Below, piece after piece: positions 36,484 to 47,800 of a DNA stretch of 64,000 nt. Where the stretch lies: positions 2,790,001-2,854,000 of the forward strand of contig NZ_CP051167.1 in assembly GCF_012295525.1 (NCBI RefSeq). The letters are read 5' to 3'. The translations under genes were made by a program, and so were the position numbers. The notes beneath the pieces are model-generated. The model searched no databases. It had not been told where the DNA came from and saw only the letters and a list, made by a program, of their open reading frames with translations. Position 1 is the first letter of the stretch, and every line of letters starts with the position of its first letter. Source of the stretch: Oxynema aestuarii AP17 (GTDB taxonomy: Bacteria; Cyanobacteriota; Cyanobacteriia; Cyanobacteriales; Laspinemataceae).

Positions 36484-36782
36484 ACCCACGCGATCCCTAA
36501 GTCGTCTCCTCGAAAAAATTGGTTTCCCCGGGGGTCAAACCCATGTTGAACATGAGGTTCGATCTCGGGGAATTATTTCGCAATATTATAGAGAAAGGCG
36601 TTCGCGCAGTGGCTCCCTTGGAGGATCGCGATCGCCCGGTTTCCAACCCGTAGAAATCCCAAATTATTGTCTTAAACCTCTATTAACATTTGTGGAAAAC
36701 TCCTCAGAAATCTGTGGAAAAGTCGTTTTTCTGTGGAAAACTCTCTCATTTCTTCGATCGCAAATCGGCGCCGCGATCGCCA
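36484..36782. other. Intergenic region with DnaA-box-like cluster
   Basis: The region between convergent guaA and the cation efflux gene holds, besides the 9-mers at 36691-36740, an AT-rich patch at 36655-36700 and several HIP1 sites. There is no coding signal. Confidence 0.5.
36691..36740 (-). promoter_or_regulatory. Three DnaA-box-like sites TGTGGAAAA
   Basis: Identical TGTGGAAAA 9-mers stand at 36691-36699, 36713-36721 and 36732-36740, spaced 22 and 19 bases. The reverse complement TTTTCCACA is the DnaA box reported for Synechococcus-type cyanobacteria. All three have the same orientation. The cluster may be a replication origin, a DnaA titration site or a DnaA-controlled element; a small tandem repeat without function is the plain alternative. 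Confidence 0.5.
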
Positions 36783-37709
36783 TTACGAGGGCGGTTGCGA
36801 CCCGTAACTGATGCGATCGGATTGATAACCTTGCGGTTCGATGTGAATTAAAATTCTGGCCGGACCGAACCGTTGTTCGAGTTGAGCTTCTATGTTTTCG
36901 GTAATTTCGTGCGCGGTTTCGACATCTTTCGCCTCGACGATCGCGTGCATTTCAATAAAGACTTGCCGTCCGACCATTCCCCGAGAGGCGATATCGTGAC
37001 AGTTGAGAACCCCTGGAACTTGCATGGCGATCGCGTGAATCGCTTCCGGGGCGATCGCCACTTCATCGACCAACCACGGTAAATTATCCGTCAGCACCTC
37101 CCACCCACTGCGAAACACCAACAACGCCACCGGAAACGCCAATACCACATCCAACCACTGCAATTGAGGCAAATTCAGTTGTCCCGACTGCCAGACCCCA
37201 ATTAAGCCCAAAATCACCAACATCGTCACCCAAATATCGCTCATCGTATGTTTCGAGTCGGCGACTAAAATGCTGCTGCCAATGCGAACTCCCACCCGAC
37301 GTTCGTAAAAAGCTACAAAAATATTAATCCCCAAAACAATTAATAAAATCCACAATTGGGACGGGGAAATCGTGACTTCTTTGCCCCCCGTAACGATTCG
37401 CTCGATCGCCCCACTGACAATTTCAAAACAGGCCATTCCCAGAAATGCCGCAATTCCCAACGCCCCGATCGCGTCGAACTTTTGATGACCGTAAGGATGC
37501 TCGCGATCGGGTTGTGGCGACGCAAAATGACTCGCAATCAAACCGAGAACGTTGTTAGCGCTATCCGTGACGCTGTGCAGCGCATCGGCTAGCAAGCTTA
37601 ACGATCCGGTTAAAATACCCACTACTGCCTTGATTGCCAACACGACTAAATTCAGCAGCAAGGTAATAACTAGCACTCGGCGCACTTCAGCGCGGTTATC
37701 AACATTCAC
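36783..37709 (-). CDS. Cation diffusion facilitator family transporter
   Basis: The 308-residue membrane protein exports divalent metal ions (Zn, Mn, Fe or Co) by proton antiport. The metal sites are visible in segment 2 (ADALHSVTDSANN) and segment 5 (ADSKHTMSD), with the HPYGHQKFD loop between. The C-terminal cytoplasmic domain (residues about 205-295) has the ferredoxin-like fold of CDF proteins. The frame begins with GTG at 37709. Metal specificity cannot be read with confidence. It is convergent with guaA. Confidence 0.94.
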   Translation of the reverse strand: MNVDNRAEVRRVLVITLLLNLVVLAIKAVVGILTGSLSLLADALHSVTDSANNVLGLIASHFASPQPDREHPYGHQKFDAIGALGIAAFLGMACFEIVSGAIERIVTGGKEVTISPSQLWILLIVLGINIFVAFYERRVGVRIGSSILVADSKHTMSDIWVTMLVILGLIGVWQSGQLNLPQLQWLDVVLAFPVALLVFRSGWEVLTDNLPWLVDEVAIAPEAIHAIAMQVPGVLNCHDIASRGMVGRQVFIEMHAIVEAKDVETAHEITENIEAQLEQRFGPARILIHIEPQGYQSDRISYGSQPPS

Positions 37710-37914
37710 GATCGATTCCTCAACTATCTGAGCCAGATTTTAACGTATTTTTTGCAAGATTTTGGAATTTTAAGAATAGCTAAAGACCCGATTTTTCTGT
37801 TTTTTAATGACAATAAAAATCAATAAAAAAGGAGTAAGGCGATCGAAATTTTGCCGATCCTACTCGTGACTCGGCTCAAACCCCGTCCTACCCCACCCCA
37901 TCCAAGCCTCAAAC

Positions 37915-37942
37915 ATCTAAAATCTAAAATCTAAAATCTAAA
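37915..37942 (+). repeat. Heptamer ATCTAAA, four perfect copies
   Basis: Four exact copies of ATCTAAA stand in tandem and end in ATCC, 60 bases before the gene at 38002. This is the clearest of the four heptamer sites in the window and looks like a cyanobacterial short tandemly repeated repetitive (STRR) sequence. Confidence 0.85.
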
Positions 37943-38001
37943 ATCCAATCCGTCCCCGTTGCCCAGTACCATGTAAAGGCAAGGTATTAGCTTGGAAGTT
38001 C

Positions 38002-38355
38002 ATGTCTCAACTCACACTCAATCTGGTCGAAGGGTCGGTTTCATTTCGCTTTAGTCCCGAAGCCGCCCGGGAACTACAAAAGGCGATCGCCGAGTTGATG
38101 GAACGCCTCAAAGCCGTCGCCGCCAAAGCGGCCCCCGGTTCCGGCGGCGGACGCCCCAGCCCCCAAAAACCGATGGAATATCAATATACCGGGGACATTT
38201 TCTTGGAAGTGTTTTGCAATCCCAATATTTACCCGACCCCGTTCGCGGCGAAAGTTTTGATTACCCTGCGCGACGATCGCATCCGCGTCAGTAGCGAAGC
38301 CGAATTGACTCGGGTCGTTGAAGATCTCAACCAATATCTCGAACAAGTCGGGTGA
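38002..38355 (+). CDS. Conserved cyanobacterial hypothetical protein, 117 aa
   Basis: I do not recognise a functional name. The protein starts MSQLTLNLVEGSVSFRFSPE, has a helix with ELQKAIAELMERLKAVAAKA, a short Pro/Gly-rich linker and a C-terminal domain with DIFLEVFCNPNIYPTPF and a final helix LTRVVEDLNQYLEQVG. No signal peptide or cysteine pattern is present. The clean frame, typical codon use and a terminator after the gene support it. Confidence 0.7.
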   Translation: MSQLTLNLVEGSVSFRFSPEAARELQKAIAELMERLKAVAAKAAPGSGGGRPSPQKPMEYQYTGDIFLEVFCNPNIYPTPFAAKVLITLRDDRIRVSSEAELTRVVEDLNQYLEQVG

Positions 38356-38387
38356 GGCGATCGGGCATTGGCAAAAGACCCATTGAG

Positions 38388-38458
38388 AAGGTAAAAGAAT
38401 AAGGTTACTCGATCGCGCCCCGGCGCGGTTTGCGTAATTCGACCCTTTTACCTTTTTT
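38388..38458 (+). terminator. Terminator after the 117-aa gene
   Basis: AAGGTAAAAG (38388-38397) pairs perfectly with CTTTTACCTT (38445-38454), followed by a T run. The loop is long (47 bases) and contains a GCGCCCCGGCGCG mini-stem. Confidence 0.55.
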
Positions 38459-38476
38459 GTTGTTTTAGTTTCTTAA

Positions 38477-40665
<2,189 letters not shown>

Positions 40666-40685
40666 AGTTTGCTGAATTAAGTTCA

Positions 40686-40964
40686 ATGGAAGAAGAACAA
40701 CAACACCCTCAAGCGAATAAAGATAACGCCATTCTCGATAGCCTGATGACTAGCGAAATCAGCGATCGCGGTTTAGCCGAATTAGGGCGCTTGATCGTTC
40801 GTTATCGAGACTTTCCCGGAGCAAAAGATATTCAAAAAAAGTTGCAAACTCTGTTAACTCAGTGGAAGTTAACCGAAGAAACATTATTTGAAAAAACCCG
40901 AGCAATTCACAGCCAAGGAACGGTTTATCGATCGCAAGAAGGCAACCAAGAAGATTGGTTTTAA
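40686..40964 (+). CDS. DUF3288 family protein
   Basis: The 92-residue protein shows the cyanobacterial DUF3288 pattern: QQHPQANKDNAIL at the start, then LAELGRLIVRYRDFPGAKDI, WKLTEETLFEKTRAIH and QEDWF at the end. It is small, soluble and helical, with no known function. It follows pseC after 20 bases and could share its transcript, but DUF3288 genes occur in many contexts. Confidence 0.85.
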   Translation: MEEEQQHPQANKDNAILDSLMTSEISDRGLAELGRLIVRYRDFPGAKDIQKKLQTLLTQWKLTEETLFEKTRAIHSQGTVYRSQEGNQEDWF

Positions 40965-40970
40965 TCTGTG

Positions 40971-40991
40971 GGGCAGGCATCTTGCCTGCCT
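40971..40991. repeat. GGCAGGC/GCCTGCC palindromic repeat
   Basis: GGCAGGC (40972-40978) pairs with GCCTGCC (40984-40990) around ATCTT. The same motif is a dispersed spacer repeat in many filamentous cyanobacteria, as I recall. It lies between two convergent genes and could terminate both. Confidence 0.6.
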
Positions 40992-41016
40992 CCTTAGTAT
41001 TAACTCAAGATAATCT

Positions 41017-44000
41017 TTAAAATAACCATTGCGGTAACTGAGACCCCCTCGACCACTCCGATAAATTCACCTCTCGATACAATTTGAGAGCGAGTAAATA
41101 ATTGAGAGCATTGGGAGTGTTAAACCCCTGTTGGACTACCTGGAGCAGGCGATCGCAAAACTCACTTTCTTCCGGTGTCAATTGTTCGTGTTTGAACTCG
41201 CTTTCGAGTAAGGTTTTATATCCTTGACCGACATTACCTTTATAAAATCCTTCGATTAAATCCGCCGGAGTATTCAACCAAAACTCGGCCATTTGTCGGC
41301 GAATTTCACGCAATTCTGCAACGATATTGCGATCGCTCGGATCGATATAGTAGAGGTTCGCGCAACCGAGGAGACGATTGAGAAATTTTTGTGTTGGCAC
41401 CTCATTCGCATCGGTAGTCACTGCCTGGGTTTGTCCGACGCCAACCGTAGACGTGGAATCGTTAACCCCTGCAAACTGCTTTTGCCACAACTCGTGCAAC
41501 AATTGACCGACTTTTTGACCGAAGTTTTTACGGTCAAAAAATGGCGGAGTTGCCTGCATCTTCTCCCAGATGCGATCGCGATATTGTTGTCGCAATTCTC
41601 GACGATTGGCGAGGCGAATCGCTAACTCGATATACTCGGATTCATTGGTCGCAATGAATTCATTCATTCCCAATTCTCTCAGCAAGGCTGCCGCTTGTTT
41701 TCCGCGCAAAGTTTCGCCATCCATCGCCACTACAGGCAGCGCCAATTGAAAAGGATCGAGTAACGAAGTCGCGCCACTGTAGGGATAGGAATCTAAATAA
41801 ATATCCGCCACCGACAAACTCGTTTGAATGTCGGCAATGGTCGGCAAAGTTTTGAGAAAAATGAGGCGATCGCGATCCACACCATAGCGCGCCAAAACTT
41901 GGTACAAGTCCTTGACAAATGGTTGAGCCGGATAAGAAGGTTCCCAATTCGGATTGAACGGATATAAAATTAATTTCGAGTGGGGAACATCGGCGAGAAT
42001 TTTTGCCCAAGTTTCGCGCAATTCGGGAATAATTTTATAAAAGTTTGCCCCAGAAATAAAGACAATGTCTTCATCTGTGATTCCCAACGATTGTCGCGTC
42101 GGTCTTACCGTCGGCGAGGTTGCTGGCAAGGGGAAACTAAAGCACAATCCCGAACCTTCAAGGGTCACTAATTGTTCGCAATATTGTTGACGAAAAGTAG
42201 GTGAAGGCGCGCTTAAATGACCTGCAATATAATAGTCAATGCTAGTCATTCCCGTGGTGGTCGGCGAGGCGAGGGACGTGACTTGTACCCGCGCCAGGCG
42301 ATGTAATGCCAGTTGAACGATCGGTTTATTAATAGCAGTTAAATTGCTGGCAAACCAGACAAAGTCGAGATCGTCGGTGCGAATCGTTTGCACTTGTTTT
42401 TGAAGTTCTTGAGGCAGCTTCACGAGGCGATCGCAATGCTGTTGAGAGTACCGTTCTAAAGGATCGCCACTAATATGAAAAGCATAGAGAATGACTTCAA
42501 ATTCTTCCCGATCGAGATCTTCAAAAATAGGTAAAGCGAGATAGGTTTCTGTTTGAGGTTGGAAGTGTTCTTTAATAATCCCCAGGCGCAGCCGTTGGCG
42601 ATCGGGACGGCTCGGAAATTCGTAATCGAGTTGGTGTCCTTTATTTTGAAGGTTAAATACCAAAATATCGGCTCGTTGACTGTAGAGCGATCGCAGATTC
42701 TCGCGAGTAAAGTAAGCGGGAACAAAATTAGCTTTTTGGGCAAATAATTGAGCGACTTCCTGCCAAATTGAAATCTCTGGATTGCTCAATATTTTATCGT
42801 GTAAATAGTTAACAAGATCTTGCCAATAATGGGAATAATTTTCAGTCTCGCCAAGATCTAGAAAGACTTCAGGCGCGGCGATTAAATAGTTGAGAAAATC
42901 CTGAAATAACCATTTAGGAATTGGTGCCCCTTCGTACCAACCAGAAGCGAGGCGATCGGCGCGTTGGTAGAGCATAAAAGCCAGTAAAGATTGAATGGCT
43001 TTAGGATGGGTGAAACCGGGAGTAATTTGATTGCGGAGACGCTCGACAAAGGAATATTCTGATTCGGCGATCGGCTGATATTGAATGCCATTTTGTAATA
43101 GCGATCGCTGGAGTTTTCCCAGTTCTCCTTGATAGGCATTTTCGAGGCGATCGCCCGGTAAACTGAGCCATTGTTGCGCTAATTGATAGCGATTGTTGGG
43201 AAGATTAGCAATAGACTGAGCAATTTGGTTAGGACGGCTAATTTGTGTTGAAACCGAAGCCGAACTAGAGGGAGAAACTTGGGTATTTTCTTGCAGTCGT
43301 GACAACAGTTCTCGCGCGGGATTGAAATCGGGAACGGTTTCGCTAACCTTTTGTAAAGCTTGGCGTGCCAATGAAAAGTCATTGGTTTTAGCTGCAAGTT
43401 GAGCTAAATACCAGTGAACTCGCCAATGTGTGAATCCGAGGGCGATCGCTTCTGAAAATTCTGCAATAGCGCGATCGGAACGCCCTCTTTGTTGCAAAAC
43501 TAAAGCCGACCAAAAGCGCAAAAATGCATCTTTGTCATAGTAATTGCGATAGTGAAGAATCCCGCCAGAACCGATACTCGATAGTAAATCGGACGATTCT
43601 GCGATTTGGCGATCGCTCTCGAATAATTCTTCTAAATTATCGCTATTAATACTGGTTAAAAATTGAGGAGCTGTTTCCCCCAAGGCTTCAATAAGATATC
43701 GCGATCCGGCATATTGATGTAAGCCTCCACTGACGTCATTTAAGGAGAGAGGTTGTTCTAACAGGCTCGATCCTCTAGGAATTCCCCAATGACGCGATTG
43801 TTTGGGAGCATTCAATAATTTCTGGTAAATCTTTTCGAGCTTTTTCGCGGCATTTTCTGCCCCAAAAATTTGCCGAGCATATTCTCGCGCATTGCGTGCG
43901 AGTCGTTCTCGTTCTGCTGGATGGTGATAGAGAAATTCGATCGCCTGTTTGTACTCTAATTCGCTCCGAACGACGAAACCCGTATAGTTATCGATGACGC

Positions 44001-44859
44001 TGCATTGCGCGCCGCCATAAGCAAAAATCACCGGAGGAATACCAGCAAATAAGGCTTCTTGTAAAACTAATTCCGCCGTCGAGTAATTGTCCTCGCATAA
44101 AGGATAGCCAAAAATATCTAAAATTTCTAAAACCGAGCGAATATTTTCGACATAACCGCGAAACTCGAAGCGAGAAGCAACCCCTAATTTTTCGGCTTGT
44201 TGCTGCAAGTATTGCTGAATTCCATTCCCGCAAACGATGAATCGAACCGTGGGAATTTCAATTTTTGCACTCATACTAATATAGTTTGGGTGCATTTTCT
44301 CGAAAGACACCATCCCGATATAGCCGACATTGAAAGTGTCGTGAGGTTGCGGGTTAAATCCGGCGAGGCGATCGAAATCGGTCGAGTCGTAAACCATACC
44401 CGTTTTTTCAACTCTGACCGTTTCGGGTAAGTTTTGAAAAACCGGAAGTTGATAAGTGTAGGGACTGGAAGCTAAGGCAAAATCGCAAAAGTCGATCGCC
44501 TCTTTTGGGATAATCTGAGGCGGGCGATCGCCGGAAACGTGAAACCAAAACAGCAAGCGCATCGGCGGTAAATCCGATCGCAAAAAATCGTAAAGTTCGG
44601 GGTTATTCCAGAAATGAACTTTAACCAGATCGGCGCTGCTTAGAGCGTCTAAAATGGCGGTGCGATCGCCTGAAATAATATCTTTAATGCCAACTTGCTT
44701 CGCCAGTTCTACTGCTTGCGGATCCGGCGGCAGAAGAGAAATAATTCGATGAGAAAACTGCCCCAATTTTGAAATATATTTAGCCGTCGCTAGGAGCGAT
44801 CGCGACGCGCCACCTCCACACAAATGTTGAATAACGTGAACAATTTCGATCGAATTCAT
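41017..44859 (-). CDS. Giant GT4 - TPR - SPINDLY/GT41 glycosyltransferase
   Basis: This 1280-residue protein fuses two glycosyltransferases. Residues 1-360 are a GT4 domain (VIQHLCGGGASRSLLATAKY; donor part with STAELVLQEALFAGIPPVI). A TPR-like helical part covers about 430-530. A 105-residue module at about 550-655 is repeated, diverged, at 1180-1280. Residues about 765-1130 are an O-GlcNAc-transferase/SPINDLY-type GT41 domain (LRLGIIKEHFQPQTETY; VADIYLDSYPYSGATSLLDP). GT41 enzymes glycosylate Ser/Thr of proteins. The second module stops at QLPQWLF where the first continues; see findings for a frameshift. Likely acts in surface or protein glycosylation with its neighbours. Confidence 0.85.
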   Translation of the reverse strand: MNSIEIVHVIQHLCGGGASRSLLATAKYISKLGQFSHRIISLLPPDPQAVELAKQVGIKDIISGDRTAILDALSSADLVKVHFWNNPELYDFLRSDLPPMRLLFWFHVSGDRPPQIIPKEAIDFCDFALASSPYTYQLPVFQNLPETVRVEKTGMVYDSTDFDRLAGFNPQPHDTFNVGYIGMVSFEKMHPNYISMSAKIEIPTVRFIVCGNGIQQYLQQQAEKLGVASRFEFRGYVENIRSVLEILDIFGYPLCEDNYSTAELVLQEALFAGIPPVIFAYGGAQCSVIDNYTGFVVRSELEYKQAIEFLYHHPAERERLARNAREYARQIFGAENAAKKLEKIYQKLLNAPKQSRHWGIPRGSSLLEQPLSLNDVSGGLHQYAGSRYLIEALGETAPQFLTSINSDNLEELFESDRQIAESSDLLSSIGSGGILHYRNYYDKDAFLRFWSALVLQQRGRSDRAIAEFSEAIALGFTHWRVHWYLAQLAAKTNDFSLARQALQKVSETVPDFNPARELLSRLQENTQVSPSSSASVSTQISRPNQIAQSIANLPNNRYQLAQQWLSLPGDRLENAYQGELGKLQRSLLQNGIQYQPIAESEYSFVERLRNQITPGFTHPKAIQSLLAFMLYQRADRLASGWYEGAPIPKWLFQDFLNYLIAAPEVFLDLGETENYSHYWQDLVNYLHDKILSNPEISIWQEVAQLFAQKANFVPAYFTRENLRSLYSQRADILVFNLQNKGHQLDYEFPSRPDRQRLRLGIIKEHFQPQTETYLALPIFEDLDREEFEVILYAFHISGDPLERYSQQHCDRLVKLPQELQKQVQTIRTDDLDFVWFASNLTAINKPIVQLALHRLARVQVTSLASPTTTGMTSIDYYIAGHLSAPSPTFRQQYCEQLVTLEGSGLCFSFPLPATSPTVRPTRQSLGITDEDIVFISGANFYKIIPELRETWAKILADVPHSKLILYPFNPNWEPSYPAQPFVKDLYQVLARYGVDRDRLIFLKTLPTIADIQTSLSVADIYLDSYPYSGATSLLDPFQLALPVVAMDGETLRGKQAAALLRELGMNEFIATNESEYIELAIRLANRRELRQQYRDRIWEKMQATPPFFDRKNFGQKVGQLLHELWQKQFAGVNDSTSTVGVGQTQAVTTDANEVPTQKFLNRLLGCANLYYIDPSDRNIVAELREIRRQMAEFWLNTPADLIEGFYKGNVGQGYKTLLESEFKHEQLTPEESEFCDRLLQVVQQGFNTPNALNYLLALKLYREVNLSEWSRGSQLPQWLF

Positions 44860-44860
44860 T

Positions 44861-44898
44861 ATTGTAATTTGACTATTGTAATTTGACTATTGTAATTT
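44861..44898 (-). repeat. 14-bp tandem repeat directly upstream of the GT4-GT41 gene
   Basis: ATTGTAATTTGACT occurs twice in full (44861-44874, 44875-44888) and once in part, filling the whole 38-base spacer between two glycosyltransferase genes. The start codon of the 1280-residue protein abuts the repeat, and no ribosome binding site is visible. Confidence 0.8.
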
Positions 44899-47800
44899 TA
44901 GTTGAGAGGTTTACGATACGCCCGTAAAGTCGAAGAAATGCCAGGAATAATCGGTAAATGGGCGGCAGTCGAACCTGGTGCCGTAGGATAGAGTAAAGGT
45001 AAGTCTAAAAGTTGACAACCATAGGTATTTTCCATTAATTCCTGACAGGCTTGACGAATTCCCGGTTCGTTTCCTTCGTGATGAAATAAAATGGCTTCTC
45101 GATTTTCTGGAGTAAGCGGGGGTAAATAATCGTGAAAAATAGCCACTCCTCCGGGAGCTAATAACGGGAAATAATCAATAATATCTCGTTTTACGCCTTC
45201 ATAGGTATGGTCGCCATCGATAAACATCAATGAGGGTAAATGTCCGTCGCGATCGAAGATTGCTTTTAATTTCGGAGCGGCTTGATAGGAGAATAAACGC
45301 AGATGCGTAACATCATTTTTTAAATTAGGTAAGACGCGATAGAGTTGAGAATGTCCGCCGGGATCGATCGCGAATCCTTGAATTTGTGAAACCCATCTTT
45401 TTAACGCCCGCACGATAAAAAATAGAGAAGCTCCAGCATAAGAGCCAATTTCAATAAAACGTAACGGCGATCGCGTTTGTGGGAGCAAATGTCGCACGGC
45501 GTAATAGAGCTGGAAACGCTCGTTTAATGACATTTGACTTTCGATTCCGTGTCGGGTCGGATCGTCTTCTTCAAATTCGCGGACGAGTTGCGGATCTAAG
45601 TTCGTATTTAGATCCCATTTTTGCGGACAAATGACGCTAAATTCTGCTTCTTTGACTCGATATTTTGACGAATGAATGCCGAGGCGATCGAAGGTTTGAA
45701 TCCAGTAGGAGTTACTTATCTGAATCGCGCCTTCATTGACAATTTGATCGGTTAATCGATCGATATTCTCCTCGGAACAGTGTGACGATTGGTCTGCTAA
45801 ATGCAGTAACGAAATTAAACCGAGAATCGGTTGCAGTTTTGCTACGGATTCATTCAAATTACCGCGCACTAATTTAATGACTGAATTAAGATCGAGTTGC
45901 GTGCAAAGTTCGCTTGTTTTTTGGAGGCGATCGCCGTCATTTCCCACGAAACTATACAGCCAACGAGGTTGGCGGGAATAACGCCGCACGATCGCCGCTA
46001 ATAAAGCAGTAGAACCGCCATTATCTTCGGTAATTTCTACAAAATTCCCCGCGATATTTTTCTGACAAATTTGCTTGGCTTGTAAAAATAGAGAATAGAG
46101 ATATCGATCGCTGAAATGAGTATAAGGATCGATGCGATCGCGTAATTCTCGAAATTCTAGATCTTGAATAGCTCCGGTTTTAGGAAGGGAAGATCTAGAT
46201 AAATTTGGTTGGAGTTCGGCGAGGAGTTGCCGTGCTTTGAAATGCTCGGGAAAGGCGACGAGTAACTGTTCTAAAATTACGATCGCCTCCTGAATTTTTT
46301 GCGACCGGGCTAAGGCGATCGCTTTTCCATAATTAATTTCAAGCGCGTTAGAGTCGAAAGAAAGCGCGCGATCGAATAACATTAAAGCCCGCTCGTTATC
46401 GTTACTATTTAAAGCGGCGATCGCCTGTTCTAAAATTTGTTTATTTTGTGGTAAAGATTTCATTATTTTTCGGTTTCTTTCTAAACCGACATCCGATCCC
46501 GTCTCCAAACCGACCTCGGCAATTAGATCGAATAAATCCGGTTGAATTTTAACCCCTTTAAACAATCCTTCATAAATTCCTTGAGCTTGGTAATGCTTGA
46601 ATTCAATCCCATAACTATTGAGATAATACCCATACATCAACGCCCCTTCTTTATCTTTTGGCGGTAACTCGCGATCGAGCATTTGCATCAACTCGTCATG
46701 AGTGGTGGGATTGTACGTACTCCCTAAATTTCGATAGAGACATTTTCCCGCCAAAATTGAAGGCGTTCCCCAATAAACCGCTTCAATCCCGACCGTCGAT
46801 CCGAAACTAATGACTTTTGAAGCTTTTTTAAGTAGGGTGTAGGTACTGACCGGGCTTTCTGCGGGAATCAGGGTTAAATTGGGCAATTGTAGGCGATCGA
46901 GTCGGGTAGTTTGTTCGTTTTTAACATTTTTTAGGTTGGGATGAATACGAATATAAACTTGAATATCTTCTCTGTCTTTTAAGGAGTTAACAATTTTTTC
47001 TAACCCTTCAATCTGACTGGGATAAAGAGGGTTTTTCCATAATTCACCGATCGCGGCAAATTCATCTTCGGAACTGGTGAAAATGACGATATTCGTTTTG
47101 CGATCGTCCCAATTATCCGGTAAAAGATTATCTTGTTGATCTTTTGTAAAAGCAATCCAAGTTCGCGAAATTCCTCGGGCGCGTTCTAAGAAAAATTCTT
47201 CGGCAATTTGCTGACGCCGATCGCGATCGTTTCCCGCCGCTTCCCATGCTTTGAGGATTTGGCGATCGATATAGTCGATATCGTGAATTGTCGTGTTTTC
47301 AAATAAAGCATAATGATGGATCGTCCGCGATTTTTCGTGGGTAAAACAATCGATGTCCATGCTTTGACACGCTCTTAAAACTGCACGCATGGGGGCGTAA
47401 CGACCGTTATAAACGTAAACGCGATCGACGGGGTTTATGGCTAAATAGTTTTGCAGCGATCGATAAATTGAAGCGGAAGATTTGATTAATTTTGCAATTA
47501 AATTTGCATATTTTTTAAGATCGGGTTTCGGATCTCTAACTGCTGAAATTAATGAGGAGAGAACGGCATAACCGAGATCGAAGTTATCGACGCTAAAAGT
47601 TTTTAACTCATCCAAAGAGGCGAAGGCTTTGGGGAGGCGATCGATTTCCGCTACATTTTGAGGGGTTAGTCGATCGATCGGTTTGACCGTTACTGATTGC
47701 GAGAGTAATTTTAAACCGGATTGACGCCTACCGATGCACTGCAAACAGGGCGAGATGTAGTGCAACATATTGACATCGCAGGCTTCTAAATGGGCGTTGC

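Noticed and set aside
36540-36580. tRNA T-arm-like GGTTCGATCTC
   Set aside because: The flanking bases do not form a T stem, D arm or acceptor stem.
37915-37942. Short CRISPR or phase-variation tract
   Set aside because: Seven-base units without spacers, dispersed at four loci; a STRR repeat fits better.
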